Origin: an uncultured Collinsella sp.
Lineage (GTDB): Bacteria > Actinomycetota > Coriobacteriia > Coriobacteriales > Coriobacteriaceae
DNA length: 5,587 nucleotides
Direction of reading: 5' to 3'
Assembly: GCA_900550785.1 (NCBI GenBank)
Contig: URTL01000120.1
Span: forward strand, 1 to 5,587
Numbering within the stretch: position 1 is the first letter of the stretch; the number at the start of each line of letters is the position of its first letter. Of this stretch, positions 1 through 5,461 are shown in pieces. The position numbers were made by a program, and so were the translations under genes. The notes under the pieces are model-generated. The model was not told the DNA's origin, searched no databases, and worked only from the letters and a program-made list of their open reading frames with translations.

Positions 1-21
1 CGGGCCCCTGCATAGATTTTG

Positions 22-59
22 GAATAAAAGGGCGCCGCAGATGGAGTTCCGCGGCGCCC
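22..59 (-). terminator. Intrinsic terminator of ndk
   Basis: On the minus strand a perfect 9-bp G+C-rich stem (GGGCGCCGC paired with GCGGCGCCC, arms 51-59 and 30-38, 12-nt loop) is followed at once by TTTTATT. It starts 38 bp after the ndk stop codon. There is no T-run on the plus-strand side, so it should act only on minus-strand transcription, ending the ndk message. Confidence 0.88.
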
Positions 60-97
60 AAGCCACACGCTAACAGCTTTAAGGAGTCAAAGCTGGT

Positions 98-502
98 TTA
101 GCCAAAGAAGCGCTTGATCTCAATCTCGGCGTTCTCCAAACAGTCGGAGCCGTGGATCACGTTGGCGTTGACATCGACGGCAAAGTCGCCGCGGATGGTA
201 CCAGGAGCAGCGTCAAGCGGGTTGGTAGCGCCCATGAGGGTGCGCATCTTAGCAACAGCGGAGAGACCGGAAACGACCATCTTGACGACCGGACCGCTCG
301 TCATAAAGTCGCAGAGACCGCCAAAGAAGGGCTTGTCGGCCAGATGGGCGTAGTGCTCCTCGACGGTAGCGCGCTCGAGCGTGGTCATCTCCATGCGCTC
401 GATGACAAGGCCGCTGCGCTCGATGCGAGCAACAATCTCGCCGATCTTGCGGTCACGCACGGCGTCGGGCTTAATCATGATGAAGGTCTTCTCGATAGCC
501 AT
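98..502 (-). CDS. ndk: Nucleoside diphosphate kinase
   Basis: This cytosolic enzyme moves the gamma phosphate from ATP to other nucleoside diphosphates through a phosphohistidine, balancing NTP and dNTP pools. The 134-residue product shows the family features in order: a lysine in the N-terminal IMIKPDAV (Lys11), Arg87, Thr93 in GATNP, IRGDFA at 103-108 with Arg104, Asn114, and the signature NVIHGSD with catalytic His117. It is slightly shorter than typical bacterial homologues of about 140 residues, but no core element is missing. The start at 502 is supported by GAAAGG (511-516) with an 8-nt spacer. It lies downstream of argH on the same strand but is separated from it by a terminator and has its own promoter-like sequence, so it is probably monocistronic. 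The assignment is very secure. Confidence 0.98.
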   Translation of the reverse strand: MAIEKTFIMIKPDAVRDRKIGEIVARIERSGLVIERMEMTTLERATVEEHYAHLADKPFFGGLCDFMTSGPVVKMVVSGLSAVAKMRTLMGATNPLDAAPGTIRGDFAVDVNANVIHGSDCLENAEIEIKRFFG

Positions 503-566
503 AAAAGTAGCCTTTCAAGTAGGTTCGCGCGTGCCCAAGTCCCATTCCGGCACCCGCCTGGACTGC

Positions 567-595
567 ATCGTAACAGAGTTTTAGCTGCAGTTAAA
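567..595 (-). promoter_or_regulatory. Probable ndk promoter
   Basis: Read on the minus strand, TTTAAC (590-595) and TACGAT (567-572) are separated by 17 bp, and a TG dinucleotide one base before TACGAT gives an extended -10. The -10 matches the sigma-70 consensus at 4 of 6 positions and the -35 at 3 of 6. The predicted start near 560 would give a leader of about 57 nt. Two operator-like repeats lie just upstream, at 606-640. Prediction from sequence only. Confidence 0.5.
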
Positions 596-605
596 CAAAA
601 AGCTG

Positions 606-640
606 TTTATTGAAACGTTGCAATTTATTGAAGCGTTCCA
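606..640. repeat. Paired 14-bp direct repeats, LacI-family operator-like
   Basis: TTTATTGAAACGTT (606-619) and TTTATTGAAGCGTT (624-637) match at 13 of 14 positions with an 18-bp period. Each repeat contains the left part of a TGAAnCG-centred imperfect palindrome: TGAAACGTTGCA (611-622, 5 of 6 base pairs) and TGAAGCGTTCCA (629-640, 4 of 6). LacI-family repressors often bind 12-14 bp palindromes with a central CG. The pair lies roughly 10 to 45 bp upstream of the proposed ndk -35 box. A regulator-binding role is inference. Confidence 0.35.
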
Positions 641-800
641 TATATGTCACTTCTGTTTCGAAGCTCGATTAGAGTACCATCCGACTGCCCATCAACCGCA
701 TCGAGCAGAGCAGACGGTCGGTTGCCGCCCGCGAACGTATCCCCTTCACAACCTGCCCAAAGGTCCTACAGAAGTTCTCGACAAGCCCCTCCCCCATAGC

Positions 801-837
801 AACAAAATACGGGCGTCCGCATCAGCAGATACCCGTA
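801..837 (-). terminator. Intrinsic terminator of argH
   Basis: On the minus strand TACGGG (832-837) pairs with CCCGTA (808-813). After a 2x2 internal loop, an inner 5-bp helix (825-829 with 816-820, one G-U wobble) closes on a 4-nt loop. TTTTGTT (801-807) follows directly. It lies 51 bp past the argH stop and ends the argH message before ndk. A perfect 14-bp palindrome (850-863) sits between the stop and this hairpin. Confidence 0.75.
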
Positions 838-888
838 AAAGCAAAAACGATTTATCGATAAATGGCCAAAGCCGCTTCAGTCAAATCC

Positions 889-2319
889 CTACTTTGCCCC
901 GTGGCCCATCTCGACGACCTTGGTCAGCGATCCAAACACGCCCTCGTCGGCCACGAGCTGTGCCTCGGCACGCTGCAACTGCACGGCAACGGCGGCAGGG
1001 GCGGTACCGCCCTCGGTCGTACGCGCGGCGACAATTGAGGGGATGTCGAGCGCCTCGGTAATATCGCGTTCAAAGAGCGGGCTTGCCTCCTGGAACACCT
1101 CAAACGGCAGGTCCTCAAGATTGCAGCCACGCTTCTCACACATCAGGACCAGATGGCCCACCACGGCATGTGCCTCGCGGAACGGCAGACCACGCTTAGC
1201 CAGGTAATCGGCAACATCGGTGGCGGCAAGGTGCCCCACGCCGCACTCGCGCGCCATGGCATCCTCGTTGACGGTCCAAGTCGAAATCATACCGGCCATA
1301 ACCGACAGACACTGCATGAGCGTATGGGCGGTATCGAGCGCGCTCTCCTTGTCCTCCTGCAAGTCCTTGTTATAAGCAAGCGGCAAGCCCTTCATGGTTA
1401 CCAGCAGCTGCACCAGGTTGCCGTACACGCGACCGCTCTTGCCGCGGATAAGCTCGGCAAAGTCGGGGTTCTTCTTCTGCGGCATGATAGACGAGCCGGT
1501 GGAGTAGGAGTCGGAAAGCGTGATAAAGCCAAATTCGGAGCTCGACCACAGCACGATCTCCTCGGAAAGACGCGACAGGTGCATCGCCATGACGGATCCG
1601 GCGTAATGCAGATCGAGCAGGAAATCACGGTCGGAAACGGCATCGAGCGAGTTGGGAATCACGCCCGCAAAGCCAAGTTCGGCAGCCGTCATCTGACGAT
1701 CGAGCGGATAGCTCGTACCGGCAAGCGCGGCAGCACCCAGCGGGCAGTTGTCGGCGGCATCAAAGGCGGCCTTCAGGCGCGTAAAGTCGCGCGCGAACAT
1801 CCAGGAATACGCCAGCAGATGATGCGACAGAAGCACGGGCTGAGCGTGCTGCATGTGCGTGTAGCCCGGCAAAATCACCTTGTCGTACTTCTTAGCCGCA
1901 TCCACCAGCACATGGCGCAGCTCAAGATTGGCCTCCATGAGCTCCTTGGCCAGCGCCTTGACGCCCAGGCGCGTATCGGTCGCCACCTGGTCGTTGCGCG
2001 AACGGCCGGTATGCAAGCGCTTACCGGCCTCGCCGATGCGGCGCGTCAACTCGCTCTCGATGGACATATGAATGTCCTCATCGTTGATATCGAAGGTAAA
2101 GTTGCCGGCATCGATATCCTGTTCGATTCCGGTCAGGCCCTTGGCAATCGCCTGCTCGTCCTCGGCACTGATGATGCCCTGGGCCGCCAGCATTTTGGCA
2201 TGCGCCTTAGAGCCGGCGATATCCTGCTTATAGAGATGTTTGTCGACCGGCAGCGACGCGCCAAACTCCTGCGTGACCTCGGCCACGCCTGCCTCAAAAC
2301 GACCGCCCCAAAGAGCCAT
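889..2319 (-). CDS. argH: Argininosuccinate lyase
   Basis: The enzyme splits argininosuccinate into arginine and fumarate, the last step of arginine synthesis. It is a cytosolic tetramer of the fumarase/aspartase superfamily. The 476-residue product begins MALWGGRF as expected for the family. It carries EDIHMSIESEL (81-91), HTGRSRNDQVATD (103-115), GYTHMQHAQP (152-161, with the catalytic His region) and the superfamily signature GSSIMPQKKNPD (275-286) on the mobile serine loop. The frame is open further upstream, but 2319 is preferred: AAAGGGG (2328-2334) lies 8 nt before it and homology starts there. Length is near the usual 460 or so residues. It is downstream of argG on the same strand, but a 520-bp gap with a hairpin and a 56-codon ORF intervenes, so it is unclear whether argG and argH share one transcript. 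I see no convincing private promoter. Confidence 0.98.
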   Translation of the reverse strand: MALWGGRFEAGVAEVTQEFGASLPVDKHLYKQDIAGSKAHAKMLAAQGIISAEDEQAIAKGLTGIEQDIDAGNFTFDINDEDIHMSIESELTRRIGEAGKRLHTGRSRNDQVATDTRLGVKALAKELMEANLELRHVLVDAAKKYDKVILPGYTHMQHAQPVLLSHHLLAYSWMFARDFTRLKAAFDAADNCPLGAAALAGTSYPLDRQMTAAELGFAGVIPNSLDAVSDRDFLLDLHYAGSVMAMHLSRLSEEIVLWSSSEFGFITLSDSYSTGSSIMPQKKNPDFAELIRGKSGRVYGNLVQLLVTMKGLPLAYNKDLQEDKESALDTAHTLMQCLSVMAGMISTWTVNEDAMARECGVGHLAATDVADYLAKRGLPFREAHAVVGHLVLMCEKRGCNLEDLPFEVFQEASPLFERDITEALDIPSIVAARTTEGGTAPAAVAVQLQRAEAQLVADEGVFGSLTKVVEMGHGAK

Positions 2320-2437
2320 GGAACCGTCCCCTTTCTCCAAATACCAAAACAAGCGCCCAAAGCAATGCGCCATATCGCTAAAGCGATTTTTCAACCGCTA
2401 GTTTTACACATTCCCCACCGTGTGCGGTGCCATGTAG

Positions 2438-2608
2438 CTAATTTGCAAAGAAGTGACGCGCCATGCACTTGGCGCCCAACGTCTCCCTCCGGATGTTGCC
2501 CTGCGAACCATCGATCCAGGCCTTCAGGCTCATAGGGACGTCCTCGACCCTTGCAGCATCGAACTCGGGCGCGAGGGCAAGTAAAGCATGCGCGATAGCA
2601 TTGAACAT
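2438..2608 (-). CDS. Small hypothetical protein, 56 residues
   Basis: A 56-codon ORF between argG and argH. ATG at 2608 is preceded by GAGGAG (2617-2622) with an 8-nt spacer, one of the best ribosome sites in the window. An in-frame TGA just upstream fixes this as the start. The product has an alanine/leucine-rich amphipathic N-terminus (MFNAIAHALLALAPEFDAAR), then an acidic stretch (VEDV), a central KAWIDGSQGN and a basic, aromatic C-terminus ending RHFFAN. There is no signal peptide, membrane segment or motif I recognise. The codons look like normal coding sequence for this genome. It lies 118 bp before argH, downstream of the argG hairpin. It could be a true small protein, the 5' remnant of a longer gene, or a chance ORF. 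I assign no function. Confidence 0.5.
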   Translation of the reverse strand: MFNAIAHALLALAPEFDAARVEDVPMSLKAWIDGSQGNIRRETLGAKCMARHFFAN

Positions 2609-2650
2609 AATGGATACTCCTCATATATAGGCGCAGAGCCGCCAAATTGA

Positions 2651-2686
2651 TAGAAGGAGCCCCGCCGGACAACCCCGGCGGGGCTC
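2651..2686 (-). terminator. Strong hairpin after argG, probable terminator
   Basis: A perfect 12-bp G+C-rich stem (arms 2657-2668 and 2675-2686, loop 2669-2674) lies 153 bp downstream of the argG stop. On the minus strand it is followed by CTTCTATC, a pyrimidine-rich but interrupted tract, so termination may be partial. The plus-strand side has no T-rich tract. It may end or attenuate the argG message ahead of the 56-codon ORF and argH, or protect the argG 3' end. Confidence 0.5.
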
Positions 2687-2839
2687 GGACTCAGCCACAG
2701 TCGCGGCATCATATATGCGGGCGGAACGTAGGGGCCACCGATGTTAAGAAGTGTCAGCAAGCATAACGAAAGGTAGGGACCCCGTGCGCCCGTTATGTAT
2801 CACGCGGATGGGCCGCGCGGATACCAAGGGAAGGAGGCG
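2687..2839. other. Spacer after argG with two weak inverted repeats
   Basis: No ORF here has a credible start. CATAACG (2762-2768) and CGTTATG (2791-2797) form a perfect 7-bp inverted repeat with a 22-bp centre. A second hairpin sits at 2798-2823, with GATA/TATC outer and CGCGG/CCGCG inner pairs on the minus-strand RNA. Neither has a T-tract. They may stabilise the argG 3' end; I assign no specific function. Confidence 0.3.
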
Positions 2840-4066
2840 CTAGGCCTGGGCGGCAGCAGAGCTGGGGCCCTGGACCTTTGCCCACGTCTTGAGCGACAGC
2901 GTATCGATCTCGATAAAGCCGGCGCTGGCCTTCTCGTCAAACGTGGTGTCGCGGTCGTAGGTGGCCAGACCGTAGTCGTAGAGGCTGAAGGGACTCTTGC
3001 GGCCGACGACATGGCAGTTGCCCTTAAAGAACTTCAGACGGACAGTGCCGGTCACGAACTTCTGGGTATCGGCCATAAAGGCGTCGAGCGCGTTCTTGAG
3101 TGGGCTGTACCACTGGCCGTTGTACACGGCGGTGGCCCAATCCTGCTCGAGCTTGATCTTGGTCTTGAGCAGGTCGCCCTCGACGCAGATGTCCTCGAGC
3201 GCCTTGTGGGCGGTGATGAGCGTCAGGGCGCCGGGAACCTCATAGCACTCGCGGCTCTTGAGGCCCACCAGACGATCCTCGACCAGGTCAAGACGGCCAA
3301 AGCCGTTGTCGCCCGAAATCTTGTTGAGGGCGATGACGATCTCGGAGAGCTTCATCTTCTTGCCGTCGACGGCGACAGGCTTGCCGGCCTCAAACTCGAT
3401 CTCGGTATAGGTCGGGGCGTCAGGCGTGTCCTCGGGGTTCTTGGTCATAACCCAAGCGTCATCGAGCGGCTCATTCCAAGGGTCCTCCAGGTGACCGCAC
3501 TCGATGGCGCGACCCCACAGGTTGTCGTCGATGGAGTAGGGGTTATCGTTGGCACCCTCGGGAACCGGCACGTTGTGGGCGTGGGCATAGGCGACCTCGT
3601 CGGGACGGCACTTCAGATCCCACTCGCGAACCGGGGCGATAACCTTGAGCTCGGGGTCGAGGGCCTTGACGGCGGCCTCAAAACGGACCTGGTCGTTACC
3701 CTTGCCGGTGCAGCCGTGGGCGACGTAGGTCGCGCCAAACTCGTGGGCGACCTCAACAAGCTTCTTGGCAAGCAGCGGGCGAGACAGGGCGGAGAGCAGC
3801 GGGTACTTGTTCTCGTACATGGAGTTTGCGGCGATGGCCTTAGTCAGGAACTCATCAGAGAACTCGTCGCGCAGGTCGAGCACCTGGCAATCGAGAACGC
3901 CCAGGTCGAGTGCCTTCTGCTTCTTGGCATCCAGTCCAGTCTCTTCCTGGCCCACGTTGCCGCAGACGCAAACGACATCGAGATTCTTCTCGTCCTGGAG
4001 CCACTTGACACATACGGATGTATCAAGACCACCGGAATATGCGAGAACGACTTTTTCCTTGCTCAT
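2840..4066 (-). CDS. argG: Argininosuccinate synthase
   Basis: The enzyme condenses citrulline with aspartate using ATP (released as AMP + PPi) to make argininosuccinate, the substrate of ArgH. The 408-residue cytosolic product has the N-type ATP pyrophosphatase P-loop AYSGGLDTS (9-17), the GCTGKGNDQVRFE motif (118-130) that binds ATP/aspartate, and SIDDNLWGRAIECG (178-191), all typical of ArgG. Length is normal. The frame stays open to an ATG at 4117, but 4066 is chosen because AAAGGA (4074-4079) lies 7 nt before it and homologues begin MSKEKVVLAYSGG-like. All 12 Arg codons are CGC (7) or CGT (5). The gene sits behind a long leader of about 280 nt that contains an arginine-rich short ORF, which suggests control by arginine supply. 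The assignment is very secure. Confidence 0.98.
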   Translation of the reverse strand: MSKEKVVLAYSGGLDTSVCVKWLQDEKNLDVVCVCGNVGQEETGLDAKKQKALDLGVLDCQVLDLRDEFSDEFLTKAIAANSMYENKYPLLSALSRPLLAKKLVEVAHEFGATYVAHGCTGKGNDQVRFEAAVKALDPELKVIAPVREWDLKCRPDEVAYAHAHNVPVPEGANDNPYSIDDNLWGRAIECGHLEDPWNEPLDDAWVMTKNPEDTPDAPTYTEIEFEAGKPVAVDGKKMKLSEIVIALNKISGDNGFGRLDLVEDRLVGLKSRECYEVPGALTLITAHKALEDICVEGDLLKTKIKLEQDWATAVYNGQWYSPLKNALDAFMADTQKFVTGTVRLKFFKGNCHVVGRKSPFSLYDYGLATYDRDTTFDEKASAGFIEIDTLSLKTWAKVQGPSSAAAQA

Positions 4067-4199
4067 GGCTGTTTCCTTTCGCCCTTGGTAGCTAGTTAGA
4101 ACATCGGTCAGTTGCAAGTCACCTTGAGATCAAAAACCGTGCAATATCAGGTTATTCAGCAGAATGCATCACAGGCATGCCCTAGAAACATGCAGCTAT

Positions 4200-4380
4200 G
4201 TCGTGCTTAAACCCAACGACCTCAAAATGACTCTGTTGAGGCATTGCGCCCCATGCGGACAGAGACGATTGTTATCGTCGTCGGGAAATTGCGCGCTGGC
4301 GTCGGATGGCATTGTCTGCAGTGGTGATGATCTGTACGAACTGCATCTGCCTCTCCTTTCACGTATCGCCGGGCGCAATT
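4200..4380 (-). promoter_or_regulatory. Structured argG leader with competing helices
   Basis: In minus-strand RNA I see these complementary pairs. (1) ATTGCGCCC (4371-4379) with GGGCGCAAT (4243-4251), 9 bp perfect. (2) AATTGCGC (4373-4380) with GCGCAATT (4287-4294), 8 bp perfect. (3) The Arg codons CCCGACGAC (4277-4285) with GTCGTTGGG (4212-4220), 9 bp with one G-U. (4) GACGAT (4274-4279) with ATCGTC (4264-4269), 6 bp, loop AACA. (5) GGGGC (4248-4252) with GCCTC (4238-4242). (6) CCTCAA (4236-4241) with TTGAGG (4220-4225). (7) GTCGT (4216-4220) with ACGAC (4200-4204). Pairs 1/2, 1/5, 3/4, 5/6 and 3/7 exclude each other, as expected of an attenuator. No clear hairpin plus T-run precedes argG; the best T-run is TTTTT near 4134-4138, behind a weak stem. 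Pairings are read from sequence; the switching is inference. Confidence 0.5.
4272..4346 (-). CDS. Putative arginine leader peptide of argG
   Basis: A 24-codon ORF whose ATG (4346) lies 6 nt after AAAGGAG (4353-4359), the strongest Shine-Dalgarno in the window. An in-frame TGA just upstream fixes the start. The C-terminal part reads AIRRQRAISRRR followed by TAA. Arginine fills six of the last ten positions (15, 16, 18, 22, 23, 24), and the codons are CGA, CGC, CGC, CGA, CGA, CGA. CGA is read by inosine wobble in most bacteria and is inefficient; argG itself never uses it. The last Arg codons and the stop form the 5' arm of a 6-bp hairpin, and the codon run can also pair with 4212-4220. The ORF ends 205 nt before argG on the same strand. 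This is the classical layout of a leader peptide for ribosome-mediated attenuation, with stalling when charged tRNA-Arg is scarce. It is unlikely to act as a free protein. Confidence 0.68.
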   Translation of the reverse strand: MQFVQIITTADNAIRRQRAISRRR

Positions 4381-4449
4381 CAAATATCGCAAACGGTACC
4401 TTTTCCTCGGTAAACGGCTCTTTTGCCGTCTCCGTTTTCGATGTTCGCT

Positions 4450-4477
4450 ATATTACGATAAAGTGCACGCTGCGCAA
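4450..4477 (-). promoter_or_regulatory. Probable promoter of the argG leader transcript
   Basis: On the minus strand TTGCGC (4472-4477) and TAATAT (4450-4455) are 16 bp apart. Each is a partial sigma-70 match, with the TTG of the -35 and 4 of 6 in the -10. Transcription would start near 4443, about 96 nt before the leader-peptide ATG and about 375 nt before argG. AAACGGTACCTTTT (4391-4404), a palindrome with one mismatched pair, and an ACGGC/GCCGT hairpin (4413-4428) would fall in the untranslated region. Prediction only. Confidence 0.42.
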
Positions 4478-4579
4478 GCGACAAATTCAAATTTCTGAAT
4501 AGTTTTTTCATTAGTTTGTGAATTGCAGTGCAAATACGCACCATTCCTGCGAAAATACGCTCGACTACGAGTTGATGGT

Positions 4580-4611
4580 TATAACGTCTGAAACAATCTC
4601 GAAACGAAAGG
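4580..4611 (+). promoter_or_regulatory. Probable -10 and ribosome site of the HAD gene
   Basis: TATAAC (4580-4585) matches the -10 consensus at 5 of 6 positions. No good -35 is seen at 16-18 bp, although the upstream DNA (about 4482-4556) is A+T-rich. GAAAGG (4606-4611) lies 9 nt before the ATG at 4621. The ribosome-site stretch resembles that of ndk: GAAAGGCT, a few bases, then CTTTTATG in both. Confidence 0.4.
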
Positions 4612-4620
4612 CTCGCTTTT

Positions 4621-5448
4621 ATGCAAACTTACGAATCGGACGCCAATATCGGAAACATTAAGCTCATCGCCGTCGACATGGACAAGACACTGCTGACCGA
4701 CGAGCGTGTGCTGCCCCAGGGTCTTGATGAGCGCCTGGACAAGCTCGCCGACGCCGGCATCGTATTCTGCCCCGCCAGCGGACGTCCCGCCCCCAAGCTC
4801 GAAGAGATGTTCGAGGGCATCAAGAACCGCCTCGCCTTTTGTCCCGACAACGGAGCGTGCGTGATCTATCGCGGCAGCTATATCTATAAGAGCAATATTG
4901 ACGTGGAGCTGTATCAGCAGGTCTTGAGCCGTGCCTCGGAGGATCCTCGCGCTGTCCCCGTCCTGTGCTGCTTCGACGAGTTCTACGTGCTTGCCCGCGA
5001 CCATCAATACCACGACGAGATCAGCGTCTACTACAACACAATCAACTACGTCGACAGCTTTGAGGGCATTGATTTCGAGTCCAACAAGATTTCGGTCTTC
5101 TTCCCCGGCTACGACGCCGAGCCCGCTTTCCGCGAGACCTATAGCCCCGAGTTCTCGGACAAGCTCTACGTCACCAACGCCGGGCGCGAGTGGATCGACT
5201 TTATGAACCTGGGCGTCGACAAGGGCGCCGGCGTCGCTCACCTGTGCGAGCACCTGGGCATCGATATTGCCGATGCTGCCGCCGTGGGCGACACCTACAA
5301 CGACATCCCCATGCTGGAGCGCGTCGGGCACAGCTTTATCGTGGACAATGCCGAAGAGCATATGAACGCGCACGCCAAGTGGCGCATTCCGAGCAACAAC
5401 GACGGGGGCGTACTGACGCTCATCGACGCCATCCTGGCGGCTCGGTAA
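4621..5448 (+). CDS. HAD-superfamily hydrolase, Cof-like (class IIB)
   Basis: Predicted cytosolic Mg2+-dependent phosphatase using an aspartyl-phosphate intermediate. The 275-residue product has all four HAD motifs. Motif I is DMDKTLL, with nucleophile Asp19 and acid/base Asp21. Motif II is ASGR, with Ser53. Motif III is Lys201 in GVDKGAGV. Motif IV is GDTYNDIPML, with Asp224 and Asp228. The roughly 110 residues between motif II and motif III (about 85-190) form the C2-type cap typical of Cof/YidA-like enzymes, which act on sugar phosphates, flavin or pyridoxal phosphates. The substrate cannot be told from sequence, so I give no symbol. Motif I has Lys where Gly is usual in DxDGT; this keeps the catalytic residues and is not expected to inactivate the enzyme. 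The gene is divergent from argG with a 554-bp gap, so shared function is not implied. The start is supported by GAAAGG at 4606-4611. Confidence 0.93.
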   Translation: MQTYESDANIGNIKLIAVDMDKTLLTDERVLPQGLDERLDKLADAGIVFCPASGRPAPKLEEMFEGIKNRLAFCPDNGACVIYRGSYIYKSNIDVELYQQVLSRASEDPRAVPVLCCFDEFYVLARDHQYHDEISVYYNTINYVDSFEGIDFESNKISVFFPGYDAEPAFRETYSPEFSDKLYVTNAGREWIDFMNLGVDKGAGVAHLCEHLGIDIADAAAVGDTYNDIPMLERVGHSFIVDNAEEHMNAHAKWRIPSNNDGGVLTLIDAILAAR

Positions 5449-5461
5449 CGTGGCTCGTCGG

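Noticed and set aside
669..797. 42-codon minus-strand ORF between the argH terminator and ndk
   Set aside because: No Shine-Dalgarno at its ATG and it lies just past a terminator with no visible promoter. It may be a decayed gene fragment or an intergenic repeat, but nothing in the sequence alone supports expression.
2374..2391. Plus-strand hairpin ATCGC/GCGAT followed by TTTTT, terminator-like
   Set aside because: Only a 5-bp A+T-containing stem and no plus-strand gene upstream for it to terminate. It lies in the argH 5' region and is probably a chance feature of an A+T-rich spacer.
1153..2535. 460-codon open frame on the plus strand opposite argH
   Set aside because: It is the antisense shadow of argH, which has full family signatures. 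The translation is histidine/arginine/glutamine-rich without domains, and it runs through the argH start region.
2795..4099. 434-codon open frame on the plus strand opposite argG
   Set aside because: Antisense shadow of argG created by G+C-rich codon thirds. The valine/glycine/leucine-rich low-complexity translation has no recognisable fold and no ribosome site.
4133..4170. Possible ArgR (ARG box) site upstream of argG
   Set aside because: TGAAT and ATTC half-sites occur near 4150-4166, but their spacing and order do not fit the consensus TGAAT-4 nt-ATTCA, and they lie well downstream of the likely promoter.
4134..4180. Intrinsic attenuator terminator just upstream of argG (stem before TTTTT)
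   Set aside because: The best stem is about 5 bp with a bulge and a long loop. It is too weak to call a terminator, so I left the attenuation output undecided.
4164..4502. 112-codon plus-strand ORF in the argG-HAD gap
   Set aside because: No Shine-Dalgarno before its ATG, unusual composition and no motif. It runs antisense through the argG leader peptide and promoter region, which explain the sequence better.
4579..5373. 264-codon minus-strand open frame opposite the HAD gene
   Set aside because: Shadow frame. The plus-strand HAD gene has all four catalytic motifs, a ribosome site and a -10 element, while this frame is valine/alanine-rich without motifs.
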